Assembly (NCBI GenBank): GCA_030038355.1
Contig: JASHPB010000023.1
Coordinates: forward strand, 1-64,000
DNA from: Candidatus Binataceae bacterium
Lineage (GTDB): Bacteria; Desulfobacterota; Binatia; Binatales; Binataceae
Reading direction: 5' to 3'
Length of the DNA stretch: 64,000 bases
Shown: positions 47,021 to 57,057 of the stretch, piece by piece
Numbering within the stretch: the first letter of the stretch is position 1
How the letters are laid out: each line of letters begins with the position of its first letter
Translations under genes and position numbers: made by a program
Notes under the pieces: generated by a model
Told to the model about the DNA's origin: nothing
The model's input: the letters and a program-made list of their open reading frames with translations, nothing else
The model's database searches: none

Positions 47021-50000
47021 TCAATCCTTCTCCGCCACGGCGACGAGCGCCGCTATCGTCGCGTCGCGCTGGCGCTTGCCGAGTCGCTGATGCGAGAACA
47101 GCGAGTACACGGCAGGCACGACAACCAGCGTCATTAAAGTCGCCGCGATCAGCCCTCCGATCACCGCCCGTCCGAGCGGCGCGTTCTGCTCACCACCCGC
47201 TCCCAGAGCCAGCGACATCGGCAGCATGCCTAGAATCATGGCGAGCGCGGTCATGATCACCGGCCGCATGCGCGTGATTCCCGCCTGGATCGCGGCGCTC
47301 ACCGCATCGTGACCTTGCTCGCGGAGATCGTTGGCGAAAGTTATCAGCAGGTTGCCGTTGGCGACGCCGACGCCGACTGCCATGATCGCGCCCATCATCG
47401 ACTCGACGTTGAGCGTCGTACGCGTCGCCACCAGCATCCAGAGCACACCGGCGAGCGCGCCCGGCACCGCCATCATGATGATCAGCGGATCGAGCCACGA
47501 CTGGAAGTTGGTTGCCATCAGCAGGTAGACGAGCACGATCGCGAGCAGCAGTCCGCTGCCCATGCTGGCAAACGACGTGCGCATCGCATCGGCCTCGCCG
47601 CGTATTGTGATCGTCGTTCCCGGCGGAAGACTCTTCAGCGCGTCGACCTTACGCTGCACGGCGGCGGCAACCGCGCCGAGATCGCGGCCCTCGACGTCGC
47701 AGTTCACGTCGACCACGCGCTGGACTGTGTAATGATCGATGCTCTGCGGCTGAACCTCATGCGAGATCTCGGCAAGGTTGCTGAGAAATTGCGCCGAGCT
47801 GCCGTCGGTGCTGACACCAGGCGTGATTGGCGTGCGGCCTATTGCCTGCACCGAGTTCACCAGATGCTGCAGCGTCTGCACGGCGACGCTGTAACTCACG
47901 CCGTTGCGCACATCGAGCCACTGGTTGGGCGAAGTCACGACGCTCGATGCGAGCGAGGTCAGGATGCTGTTGGTGATGTTGTACTGGGTGATGCCCTGCT
48001 CGAGGGCCTTCTCGCGATCGACCCTCACGCGGAGGGTGGGGTAGTCGAGCACCTGCTGGACGCGGATATCCGCGGCGCCGGGAATCGTCGCGATCTCGTC
48101 CTGGAGCTGTTCGGCGATGCGAAAGTCGCTATCGAGATCACGGCCGACGATCTGCACGTCGATCGGCGCTGACAGGCCGAAGCTCAGGACCTGGCTGATG
48201 ATATCGGCGGCCTGCGTGTAGATGATCACGTCGGGAAAATCCCGATGCACCGCCGTGCGAATCTGGTCGATATACATGTCGCTCGAATGATGCTTCGGCG
48301 TGAGCTGGATCTGCAGGTCGGCATCCTGCGGTCCGATACTGTCGGTCTGGTAGAAGAGCAGCGCCCAGTAAACCGGTAATCCGATGTGGTCGGTCATCAC
48401 AGAGAGCTCGTCGCGCGGAATGATCTGGCGAATCGTGCGTTCGATGCCGTCGAGGATGCGCGAGCTCTGCTCGATGCGCGTGCCGACCGGTACGCGGACA
48501 TGGAGCCTGATCATGCCCGTATCGACATGCGGAAAGAAATCTTCGCCTGCGACGCCAACGAGTCCCATCGATGCGACGATGATCACAGCGATGCAGATCA
48601 GCACCAGCGCGCGATGCGCCATCACGCGCGCGAGCAGGTTGCCGTAGCGATCGCGCTGGCGCTCGAACCATTGTTCGAATCTATCGGTGACACGCCCCAA
48701 CCATCCACCGACCGCATGGCCCTCGGGCTCCTCGGCGAGCAGGTTGATCGCCATGCTCGGCACGAGAGTGCGCGACAGCAGGTACGACGTGAGCATCGCG
48801 TACACGACTGCGAGCGCAAGCGGCGTGAACAGGAACTTCGCGACGCCGGTCAGGGCGATGACTGGCGAGAACACGATGCAGATCGAAAGCGTGCCGACGA
48901 AAGCCGGTACCGCGATTTGCCGTGCGCCATCCAGGATCGCGACACCGAGCGATTTGCCGGTTGCGTGATTGCGATGGATGTTCTCGACTTCGACCGTGGC
49001 ATCGTCGACGAGCATGCCAATCGCGAGGGCGAGACCGCCGAGCGTCATGATGTTGATCGTTTGGCCGGTCAGCTTGAGCCCGACGATCGAAGTGAGAATC
49101 GCCAGTGGAATGGACGTGACCACGATCAGCGTGCTGCGGAGCGAGCCGAGAAACAGCAGCACCATCAGCGCGACGAGCACCGCCGCAATCACGCCCTCCT
49201 GCACGACATCCTTCAGTGATTCCCGCACGAACACTGATTGATCGAAGGCAAGTTTCGCGTTCAGGCCTTTGGGCGCGATCGCGAGCATCCGCGGGATCAC
49301 TTTGCGCGTCATGTCGACGACCGTCAGCGTCGATGCCGCGGGATGCTTGAGAATCAGCAGGTAGGTGGCGAGCTGGCCATTGACGCGCACCACGTCGGTC
49401 TGCACGGCGCTGCTGTCGCTCACGCGCGCGATGTCGCCCATGTAAACGGGCGCGCCGTTCACCACCTTGATCGGCAGCCGGTTGAGCTCGGCAATCGTGC
49501 GCGGGCTGCCGTTCATCACGACGTTGTAGTCGAGGTTGCCGATCTTGGCGTCGCCGCCGGGGATAATCACGTTTTGAGCCTGGGTCGCGTTAACCACGTC
49601 CTGCGGCGACACGCCCCGCGAGTACATCGCTGCCGGATCGATATTGATCATCACCTGGCGCTGCGCGCCGCCGAACGGCGCCGGCGTCGAGAGGCCAGGA
49701 ATCGTGAAAAGGAAGAGGCGCGCAAAGTTGTAGCCGAAGTCGTAGACGCGGCTCTGCGCGAGCGTTTCGCTCGACAGCACGAGGAACGCAACCGGCACGT
49801 TGGTCGCGTTGTAGTCGATGACGCTCGGCGGGTTGATGCCGGGCGGCAGGATATTCTTGATTGCCTCGGAGACGGAAGTGAGCTGCGCAATCGCGAGTCC
49901 CGTGTCGGCGCCGGGCTGGAAATAGAACTTGAGGAGCCCGATGCCGTTGAGCGAGAGCGACTCGATATGGTCGACGCCGTTAACCGTGGTCGATGACGCG

Positions 50001-50206
50001 CGCTCGCTGATACTGACGACGCGCTGCTCCATCTCCTCGGCTGACAGCCCAGGGTAATTCCACACCAGGTCGACGACCGGAATGTTGATGGCGGGGAAGA
50101 TGTCGAAGTTCATGCTGAACAGCGACACTATCCCGAGCAGCAGCATCAGCGCCGCCATCACAGCGACAGTAACTGGGCGGCGCAGCGCTAGTTGAACAAT
50201 CCACAT
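47021..50206 (-). CDS. RND efflux permease (AcrB/HAE1-like)
   Basis: 1061 aa; 12-TM RND signatures, GLALAIGMLVDDATVEVENIHRN. Confidence 0.95.
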   Translation of the reverse strand: MWIVQLALRRPVTVAVMAALMLLLGIVSLFSMNFDIFPAINIPVVDLVWNYPGLSAEEMEQRVVSISERASSTTVNGVDHIESLSLNGIGLLKFYFQPGADTGLAIAQLTSVSEAIKNILPPGINPPSVIDYNATNVPVAFLVLSSETLAQSRVYDFGYNFARLFLFTIPGLSTPAPFGGAQRQVMINIDPAAMYSRGVSPQDVVNATQAQNVIIPGGDAKIGNLDYNVVMNGSPRTIAELNRLPIKVVNGAPVYMGDIARVSDSSAVQTDVVRVNGQLATYLLILKHPAASTLTVVDMTRKVIPRMLAIAPKGLNAKLAFDQSVFVRESLKDVVQEGVIAAVLVALMVLLFLGSLRSTLIVVTSIPLAILTSIVGLKLTGQTINIMTLGGLALAIGMLVDDATVEVENIHRNHATGKSLGVAILDGARQIAVPAFVGTLSICIVFSPVIALTGVAKFLFTPLALAVVYAMLTSYLLSRTLVPSMAINLLAEEPEGHAVGGWLGRVTDRFEQWFERQRDRYGNLLARVMAHRALVLICIAVIIVASMGLVGVAGEDFFPHVDTGMIRLHVRVPVGTRIEQSSRILDGIERTIRQIIPRDELSVMTDHIGLPVYWALLFYQTDSIGPQDADLQIQLTPKHHSSDMYIDQIRTAVHRDFPDVIIYTQAADIISQVLSFGLSAPIDVQIVGRDLDSDFRIAEQLQDEIATIPGAADIRVQQVLDYPTLRVRVDREKALEQGITQYNITNSILTSLASSVVTSPNQWLDVRNGVSYSVAVQTLQHLVNSVQAIGRTPITPGVSTDGSSAQFLSNLAEISHEVQPQSIDHYTVQRVVDVNCDVEGRDLGAVAAAVQRKVDALKSLPPGTTITIRGEADAMRTSFASMGSGLLLAIVLVYLLMATNFQSWLDPLIIMMAVPGALAGVLWMLVATRTTLNVESMMGAIMAVGVGVANGNLLITFANDLREQGHDAVSAAIQAGITRMRPVIMTALAMILGMLPMSLALGAGGEQNAPLGRAVIGGLIAATLMTLVVVPAVYSLFSHQRLGKRQRDATIAALVAVAEKD

Positions 50207-50336
50207 TCCGGGCCCGCTCCCAACGCGCGGTCGAGACTGCTAACGGGTTTCGCTGGTTCAGATCGTAAAGCGATGCGTTAAGGAGTCAACCGAGTCGGTG
50301 CGCAAGTGTCAGCGCGATCGAGCCAACTCCTGCCGG

Positions 50337-51044
50337 TCAGCGCTTTTCAACTTTCTGGCCTTGGCTGGTAAACGGGGAAACGAAGGCGCGGCCCGGATCC
50401 GGCAGCAGGTTAAGAAACTTCATCTCGGCAAAGTCGCCCGCAATCTGCACGCCGGAGAAGGTCGCGTTGTCGACGCGAATGCGGCGAAAGTTCTCAAGTC
50501 CGAGGCCCATGTAATGGCAGAGCACGGTGCGGATGATGTCGCCATGGGAGACGAAGAGGATTCGCCGGCCCTGGTGGGCTGCAATCGCGCGTTGCACAGC
50601 CTCGACGCCTCGCGCCTGCACTTGATACATCGTCTCGCCGCCCGGGGTCGGGACCTCGAGCGGCTTGACGCGGTAGCGGGCGTAGTCGGGATCGTTGACC
50701 AGTTGGTCGTAAACCATCCCCTCCCAGCGGCCATAACGCACTTCGCAAAGTTCCCCGTCGATCGTAATCGGGATACCGCCGATGCCCGCTGCGATGATTT
50801 CGGCCGACTGCTTCGCGCGGTTGAGCGGACTCGAGACGATGATCTCGGGTGCAATCAGCCGCGCGAATGGAACCGCCTTCTCGACCTGCGCGCGGCCATC
50901 GGCGTCGAGGTCGATTTGATTCTGACCCATCACGCGGCCTTCCCGATTCCACGCGGTCTCGCCGTGCCGCATGAACAGCGCAATTCCTTTCATGCCGGTT
51001 CCCTGCTCGAGTTTCTGCGCGACGTAAAATGGTCCAAGCGCCAT
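50337..51044 (-). CDS. Histidine phosphatase family protein
   Basis: LFMRHGETAWNREGRVMG, VSSPLNRAKQSAEII, FVSHGDIIRTVL. Confidence 0.92.
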   Translation of the reverse strand: MALGPFYVAQKLEQGTGMKGIALFMRHGETAWNREGRVMGQNQIDLDADGRAQVEKAVPFARLIAPEIIVSSPLNRAKQSAEIIAAGIGGIPITIDGELCEVRYGRWEGMVYDQLVNDPDYARYRVKPLEVPTPGGETMYQVQARGVEAVQRAIAAHQGRRILFVSHGDIIRTVLCHYMGLGLENFRRIRVDNATFSGVQIAGDFAEMKFLNLLPDPGRAFVSPFTSQGQKVEKR

Positions 51045-51148
51045 GCCTTGAAATCCTCGCCGCCTGATGATTCCAGAAAGCGGGCGGCGGACGCTATCGC
51101 GAGCGTCCGCCGTGTTCTAGCAGGATTTGTTTCGGGTTGTGAGCGTTA

Positions 51149-52387
51149 TCACCGCGCAGCCGCGTTGGCGGAAGCGCCGTCGGCAGGAGCGCTTTCATGC
51201 ACCGAGGCGCCATTAGCTGGGGCGAGCCCGCAAAACGCTTCGTAATCGATAAGACCAGTCTGCGTTGGATGCTCGCTGCAGACCGGGCACTTCGGGTCTT
51301 TCCTGATCTTGAGCATCCGCACGTAGTCGCGATCGGAGAGGGTGTCGAAGTAGACCATCTTGCCGATCAGCGCATGGCCTGCGCCGAGCAGAATCTTGAT
51401 CGCCTCGAGCGCTTCGATCGACCCGATCACTCCCGGCAGCGCGCCCAGCACTCCCGCCTCGGCGCACGATGGCGCCATGTCGGGCGGCGCGGGCTCCGGA
51501 TAGAGGCATCGATAGCAAGGGCCGCCCCTGTCGGGCCAGTAAACAGTCGCCTGGCCCTCGAAGCGGAAGATTGCGCCGTCGACGAGCGGCTTCTTCGCGA
51601 ACACGCATGCGTCGTTGATCAGGTATCGCGTCGGGAAGTTGTCGCCGCAGTTCACGATCACGTCGTAGTCTTTAATTATGTCCATCACGTTATCGGATGT
51701 GAGGCGGACGTCGTGGCGGACGACCTTGATGCCGGGGTTGAGCGCGTTGATTTGTTTCTGTGCAGATTCGGTCTTGGGCGTGCCGACGCGATCGACGCTA
51801 TGGACGATTTGCCGCTGCAGATTCGAGAGATCGACTACGTCGAAATCGACGAGGCCGATCGTGCCCACTCCCGCCGCGGCGAGATATAGCGATGATGGCG
51901 AACCGAGCGCGCCGGTGCCGAGCAGCAGCACCTTGGAATCGAGCAGCTTCGCCTGGCCTTTCTCACCGACCTCGGGAATCACGAAGTGGCGCGAGTAGCG
52001 CGTGATCTCCTCGTTGCTGAACTGCCGATCTGCTACGAACGGCAGCCCGCGATCCTTCCAGGCGTTGAAGCCGCCCGTCAGGTTGTAGACGTTCTCGTAG
52101 CCAAGCTCGCGGAGCGTCCGCGCGGCCAGCAGCGAGCGCGTACCCGACGCGCATTGCAGGATGACCGGAGTCTTGTGGTCCGGGACCTTCTCTTCCACGC
52201 GCAGCTCGAGAAAGCCGCGGGAAATTCCGATTGCCTGCGGGATATGCCCCTGGCGCCATTCGTCGGGCTCGCGCACGTCGATCAGCACGGTGCCAGGCTG
52301 GTCGAGCATGCGGCGCGCCTCATCGATGTCGATCTGCTTGATGCTGGCGCGGGCTTCGTCGAGGATGTTTTTCGAGGTCTTTGCCAT
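51149..52387 (-). CDS. moeB: MoeB/ThiF-family adenylyltransferase with N-terminal rhodanese domain
   Basis: Start MAKTSKN; rhodanese VLIDVREPDEW..LQCASGTRS then RYSRHFVIPEVGEKGQAKLLDSKVLLLGTGALGSP, CxxC...CPVC. Confidence 0.92.
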   Translation of the reverse strand: MAKTSKNILDEARASIKQIDIDEARRMLDQPGTVLIDVREPDEWRQGHIPQAIGISRGFLELRVEEKVPDHKTPVILQCASGTRSLLAARTLRELGYENVYNLTGGFNAWKDRGLPFVADRQFSNEEITRYSRHFVIPEVGEKGQAKLLDSKVLLLGTGALGSPSSLYLAAAGVGTIGLVDFDVVDLSNLQRQIVHSVDRVGTPKTESAQKQINALNPGIKVVRHDVRLTSDNVMDIIKDYDVIVNCGDNFPTRYLINDACVFAKKPLVDGAIFRFEGQATVYWPDRGGPCYRCLYPEPAPPDMAPSCAEAGVLGALPGVIGSIEALEAIKILLGAGHALIGKMVYFDTLSDRDYVRMLKIRKDPKCPVCSEHPTQTGLIDYEAFCGLAPANGASVHESAPADGASANAAAR

Positions 52388-52481
52388 AAGATTTCGACCT
52401 TTGCGCCGCCTAAGCGGCGTTGGTTTGAAATTACAACTATAACCACGGGGCGCATACGGCGCATCGGTGCTGATGTGGCGG

Positions 52482-52961
52482 TTATCCGCCAATCATCCGC
52501 CGCGATTCGACGAGCGTGCGGAGGAAGTTAAGGACCTGCGCCGCGTGACCGCGCGGCGTTACGTCCTGGAAGGTGCGGCGCAGCACGAGATCGTGGTCGA
52601 AGACGAACGTGGATCGAGCGGCGCGCGATCCCTTGAGTGCTCCCATTGTCGCGGCGAGCCGCCCGCCTTCATCCGCAAGTAGAATGAACGGAAATGCATG
52701 CTTCGTCGCGAACGCGAGGTGGCTCGCGACAGAATCGGTGCTGACACCGGCGATGATCGTGTCGAGCGCCTCGAACTGCTCGAACTGATCGCGGAATTCC
52801 TTGCCCTCGACGGTGCAGCCAGGCGTGTCGTCCATCGGATAGAAGAACACGACGAGGTTGTGGCCGCGAAAATCGGCGAGCTTCCGGCGCACGCCGTTCT
52901 GATCCTCGAGCTCGAGGTTGAGCGCGTCCGAGTATTCGAGATTCGGCTCAGCCGGCGGCAC
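52482..52961 (-). CDS. Peroxiredoxin (Bcp/AhpC-TSA family)
   Basis: 159 aa; VVFFYPMDDTPGCTVEGKEFRDQFEQFEA. Confidence 0.92.
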   Translation of the reverse strand: MPPAEPNLEYSDALNLELEDQNGVRRKLADFRGHNLVVFFYPMDDTPGCTVEGKEFRDQFEQFEALDTIIAGVSTDSVASHLAFATKHAFPFILLADEGGRLAATMGALKGSRAARSTFVFDHDLVLRRTFQDVTPRGHAAQVLNFLRTLVESRRMIGG

Positions 52962-54258
52962 GAACTTCAGCCTCTTCGATCGCGCGGCGTCGGGTGAACT
53001 TAATTGCCGCGTTGTCGATATTGATCGAGCAGAGCGACCCGCACATCGAGCAGACGTTCGAGCCCGCGGCTTCGCTGGTCTCCTTGTAGCGGCGCGCCTT
53101 GTCGGGATCCAGCGCCATCGCGTACATCCCTTCCCAATTCAGCGCCTTACGGTAGCGTGACATCTGGTCGTTCCAGACCTTCGCCGCGCGCACGCCTTTG
53201 ACGAGGTCGCCCGAGTGCGCTGCGATTCGCGTCGCGATCACTCCCTCGCGCACGTCGTCCATATCGGGAAGCCGGAGATGCTCCGCCGGTGTGACGTAGC
53301 AGAGGAAATCGGTGCCGGCCGCGGCTGCAATCGCGCCGCCGATCGCTCCAGTGATGTGGTCGTAACCTGGGGCGACGTCGCAGGTTAGCGGTCCGAGAAC
53401 GTAAAACGGTGCGCCGCCGCACAGGCGCTTCTCGAGCTGCACGTTGGCTTCGATCTGGTCTAGCGGCACGTGCCCCGGACCTTCGATCATCACCTGCACG
53501 CCCGCGGCCCGCGCGCGCTCGGTCAGTTCGCCGAGCACGAGCAGCTCCGCAAGCTGGCCGCGATCGGTGGCATCGCCGGTCGCGCCGGGACGGAGGCCGT
53601 CGCCGAGTGAAATCGTCACGTCGTGTTCGCGCAGGATTGCGCAGACCCTGTCGTAATACTCGTAGAGCGGATTCTCGTTGCCGGTGCGCTCGATCCAGGC
53701 GGCCAGAATCGAGCCGCCGCGCGATACGATGCCCTCGATCCGCTGATGGCCGCGAAGGCGCGCGACCGTCTCGCGCGTGACACCGCAATGCAGCGTCATG
53801 TAGTCGACGCCTTGCCGCGCCTGCCGCTCGATCACCTCAAGGAAGTGCTCCGCATCCATGTCCATGATCGAGCGTTCGGAGCCGAGCTGGTAAATCGGCA
53901 CGGTGCCGAGAATCACGGGACAGCGCGAGAGAATCTCCTGCCGAATCTGATCGAGGTCAGTGCCGGTCGAGAGATCCATCACCGAGTCGGCGCCGAAGCG
54001 TACCGCCGTGTAGAGCTTGGCGACTTCCTCGTCGACCAGTTGATGGAAATTCGACGCGCCGATATTGGCGTTGACCTTGGTGCGGAGCTTCTTGCCGATT
54101 CCGATCGCGCGGAACTCGTGATGGATGTTGTGCGGGATTACGACCTCGCCGCTCGCGACCAACGCGCGGATTTGCTCTGGCGCGAGGCCCTCATCCTCGG
54201 CGACTTCGAGCATCTGCTGGGTGATGACGCCCTTGCGGGCCGCTTCGATTTGGCTCAT
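52948..54258 (-). CDS. thiC: Phosphomethylpyrimidine synthase
   Basis: Start MSQIEAARKGVITQQML; NANIGASN, EGPGHVPLDQIEANV, C-terminal CSMCGSLCSI Fe-S motif. Confidence 0.96.
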   Translation of the reverse strand: MSQIEAARKGVITQQMLEVAEDEGLAPEQIRALVASGEVVIPHNIHHEFRAIGIGKKLRTKVNANIGASNFHQLVDEEVAKLYTAVRFGADSVMDLSTGTDLDQIRQEILSRCPVILGTVPIYQLGSERSIMDMDAEHFLEVIERQARQGVDYMTLHCGVTRETVARLRGHQRIEGIVSRGGSILAAWIERTGNENPLYEYYDRVCAILREHDVTISLGDGLRPGATGDATDRGQLAELLVLGELTERARAAGVQVMIEGPGHVPLDQIEANVQLEKRLCGGAPFYVLGPLTCDVAPGYDHITGAIGGAIAAAAGTDFLCYVTPAEHLRLPDMDDVREGVIATRIAAHSGDLVKGVRAAKVWNDQMSRYRKALNWEGMYAMALDPDKARRYKETSEAAGSNVCSMCGSLCSINIDNAAIKFTRRRAIEEAEVRAAG

Positions 54259-54314
54259 GTGTGATTCCTCCGCCGGCGCATCGGTCGCGCCTTCTGGAAG
54301 TTCAACTATACAAC

Positions 54315-54560
54315 TTAATCTTCGCCGTAGGGTATGCCGTTGCGGGCGCATAGCGCGCGGAGCTCACGGATCATCCGCTCGGCGCGAGCCAGATGCGCCA
54401 CCGCGATGAAAATTGCGAGCGCGGCGAAGGTTAGCGCTCCGGTGGCCCAGTACATGTGGCTCAGCACGCTGCCGCCGTGAATCACGCCCACGCCCTTGGC
54501 ATAGGCAATGAACAACAGCACGAGCGAGACGAGGCAGAGCCCGATAGTCACCCGCGTCAT
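54315..54560 (-). CDS. Small two-TM membrane protein adjacent to nuoI
   Basis: MTRVTIGLCLVSLVLLFIAYAKGVGVIHGGSVLSHMYWATGALTFAALAIFIAVAHLARAERMIRELRALCARNGIPYGED. Confidence 0.6.
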   Translation of the reverse strand: MTRVTIGLCLVSLVLLFIAYAKGVGVIHGGSVLSHMYWATGALTFAALAIFIAVAHLARAERMIRELRALCARNGIPYGED

Positions 54561-54568
54561 CGATGAAT

Positions 54569-55270
54569 CTATTTTCCGCTGGCGGCGCGGCGGTCGATCA
54601 CGGGCAGCTCGTTCAGCTCGGGTTCTTTGAGCAGATGACTCGGACGATCGCGCTCGGTGTAGCTCTTGAGCTCGGGCCGCATCGGATTGTAAACGGCCGC
54701 ATCCTGCTCTTTGTACCAAGTCTGCATCTCGTCCATGTTGCCCTCGCGGCCTTTCTCGGCGAGTACGCGCGAGCGATGCATCAGCAGTTCCTTGGTCTCG
54801 ACGAAATCCTTGCGGTCGAAGCCCCAAATGCGCGGATGCACGTAGGTATCCATGCGAATCGCGTCGCAGGGGCAGGCCTCGACGCAGAGACCGCAATAGA
54901 TGCAGCGAAGCGTGTCGATCTCGTAGCGTACCGGATATTTCTCGACCTGCGGATCGGGCGCTTCGCCCGCTTCGATATAAATACACTGAGCCGGGCAGGC
55001 GGTGGCGCAGAGAAAGCACGCGGTGCAGCGGACAGAACTGTCTTCGCGAAGCGTCAGCCGGTGGCTGCCGCGGAAGTTGTCGGGATAATGCTTGCGCTCT
55101 TCGGGATACTGCGTGGTGGTGGTCGCCCTTTTATCCTTGGCAAGACCGAACAAATGCGCGGTGTGGAGCGCGAGGTTCCGCATCATGTGGTAGTTGGTGA
55201 TCGCGACGCCCTTTAGAATTTCCGGCAGGTAGAGCCGCTCCCAGAAGGTCATTTCTTCCCGTCGTTTCAT
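54569..55270 (-). CDS. nuoI: NADH-quinone oxidoreductase subunit I-like 2x[4Fe-4S] ferredoxin
   Basis: MKRREEMTFWERLYLPEILKG; CTACFLCATACPAQCIYIEAGEAPD and CIYCGLCVEACPCDAIRMD. Confidence 0.92.
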   Translation of the reverse strand: MKRREEMTFWERLYLPEILKGVAITNYHMMRNLALHTAHLFGLAKDKRATTTTQYPEERKHYPDNFRGSHRLTLREDSSVRCTACFLCATACPAQCIYIEAGEAPDPQVEKYPVRYEIDTLRCIYCGLCVEACPCDAIRMDTYVHPRIWGFDRKDFVETKELLMHRSRVLAEKGREGNMDEMQTWYKEQDAAVYNPMRPELKSYTERDRPSHLLKEPELNELPVIDRRAASGK

Positions 55271-55718
55271 TGGTAGACAATCGCAGGCGTCGGATAAATC
55301 AGACCACGTGGGCGTTTTGTGCGCTCCCAAAGCCACTATACGAACCGCCCCAAATGGCAGTCAAGGCGGGTCCGCCTGCATGGCTGCGCGTCGCTTGGCA
55401 AGAAGGATCGCGAGCGTTTTCCTTCTTTGGAATCCTCTGCCGAGACCTTTCACGAAACGAATCGAAATGACGGCCACGGCGGCCGATGCGGCTGGAGGCC
55501 ATCCTCCAAACAGGCGGTCGCAAGAATTTCAATCTATGCTACGCGGAGAGGACTCATTAGGCCGCTGATTTCCTCGCGATCGAACTTTTCGACCGGTTTC
55601 GATTTCGTCGAGCGGAGGCCGCGAGCAAGGAACCGCATGATTGTTTGAGCCAATCGGGGATATGTCTTGCGACGTATGCGGTCCGACCGTGTTGCCTCGT
55701 CGCTAACCTGCGCGGGAT

Positions 55719-55802
55719 TTAGAACATCGGACCGGGCGTGGCGCTCCCTCCTATTGTCAGTGCGAAGGCAATCGCAACGATCGTTGACAGGCGAAACTTC
55801 AT
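55719..55802 (-). other. 27-codon signal-peptide-like ORF (micro-ORF or gene remnant)
   Basis: TAG of upstream amidohydrolase immediately followed by ATG; MKFRLSTIVAIAFALTIGGSATPGPMF stop. Confidence 0.35.
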
Positions 55803-56930
55803 CTACTTCAGCCGCGTGTAAAGTCGCGTCGGATTCTCGTGCAGGATCTTGCGCTGCACCACGGGCGGGAACTCGGCGCGGCCCGCAGTGAGGCTCACCG
55901 TATGCGGAAAACGGCCGTCGAAGTGCGGATAGTCGGATGCGTAGAGGATATGCTCGGCGCCGACTACGCTCACGACATACGGCAGCGCAGCCTCGTCGGG
56001 ATCGCACGAGATGAAGAAATTCTCCGAGCGGATTACCGCGGATGGCTTCCGATGCAGGAAGGGCGTGTAGTCGGGCATCAGCTCGTAATGCTCGTCGAGC
56101 CGTTCCATCCAGAACGGTAGCCATCCGACGCCTGCTTCGAAAAAGGCCGCGCGCAGTTGCGGAAAGATTTCTAGCACGCCACCCCCTATGAACGCCGCGA
56201 CCCCGCGCATCATCTCGAACGGATTTGTCGCCGCGTGCTGAATAAAAAGATTATTGCCCATCTCGAACGTGCCGAGGCCGTAAGGCGGGCGCGCCGTGCC
56301 GCCGTGAAAGCATGCTGGCAGATCCTCGTCGACGAGTGCCTGCCAGATCGGATGGAACGCCGGATGGTCCAGCAGCTTGTCCTCGACGTGCGCCGACAGA
56401 TACGCGCCCACCACCCACGGCTCCTTCGCGACGCGCTGCAGCTCCTCGATGGCGCGCTCCGGAGCGCGCATCGGCAGGACCGCCACCGCCTTCAACCGAT
56501 GCGGATAAGCGGCGCAGTAGTCGGCGATCCATCGATGATAAGCGCGGATCATCGCAACTTCGAAATCGACGCTCTTGAGCGCGCAGAAGCTCGTCACCAC
56601 CGTCGCGAATAACACCGCCACGTCGATCCCCTCGCGATCCATATCGCCGATGCGCACGTGGGGATCGAAACCGCCCCGCGGATTCGGCATCTCGCCATGC
56701 GGCCGGCGTCCGGAGCGAACGAGAGGATTTCTAAGATCGACGATGCCGAGCGGGCGCCCGGTGTTCAGTTGATGAAAGAAGCCGAAGAAGTATTTCGAGG
56801 CGCGCGTGGCGGCGGCTTGCTTCAGCTCTTCGAGGTCGGTGCGGAACTTCGGATCGATGTACTGATCATAGAGCTCGTTGGGCTCCATGACGTGGCCGTC
56901 AGCGTCGATGACCTTGATGCCGTTGAACAC
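55803..56930 (-). CDS. Amidohydrolase family (amidohydrolase-2, TIM-barrel) protein
   Basis: 375 aa; MFNGIKVIDADGHVMEPNELYDQYIDP, YASDYPHFDGRFP. Confidence 0.92.
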   Translation of the reverse strand: MFNGIKVIDADGHVMEPNELYDQYIDPKFRTDLEELKQAAATRASKYFFGFFHQLNTGRPLGIVDLRNPLVRSGRRPHGEMPNPRGGFDPHVRIGDMDREGIDVAVLFATVVTSFCALKSVDFEVAMIRAYHRWIADYCAAYPHRLKAVAVLPMRAPERAIEELQRVAKEPWVVGAYLSAHVEDKLLDHPAFHPIWQALVDEDLPACFHGGTARPPYGLGTFEMGNNLFIQHAATNPFEMMRGVAAFIGGGVLEIFPQLRAAFFEAGVGWLPFWMERLDEHYELMPDYTPFLHRKPSAVIRSENFFISCDPDEAALPYVVSVVGAEHILYASDYPHFDGRFPHTVSLTAGRAEFPPVVQRKILHENPTRLYTRLK

Positions 56931-57057
56931 CCGAGCGCCTGCCGCACTGCGCGATCTACGCGCACGATTCTAGCTCTATCTCGCATTGAAAGCTCCTCAT
57001 TCAATCCGCGCGAGAAGAGGATTAAGAGCGCGGACGGCAGCGTCCGCGCCCCTTGCT

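Noticed and set aside
47309-48172. 287-aa plus-strand ORF
   Set aside because: Antisense to the RND permease
50298-51245. 315-aa plus-strand ORF
   Set aside because: Antisense to the histidine phosphatase; composition not protein-like
54259-54314. TPP riboswitch upstream of thiC
   Set aside because: No CUGAGA / ACCUGAUCUGG-type conserved core in the leader by eye
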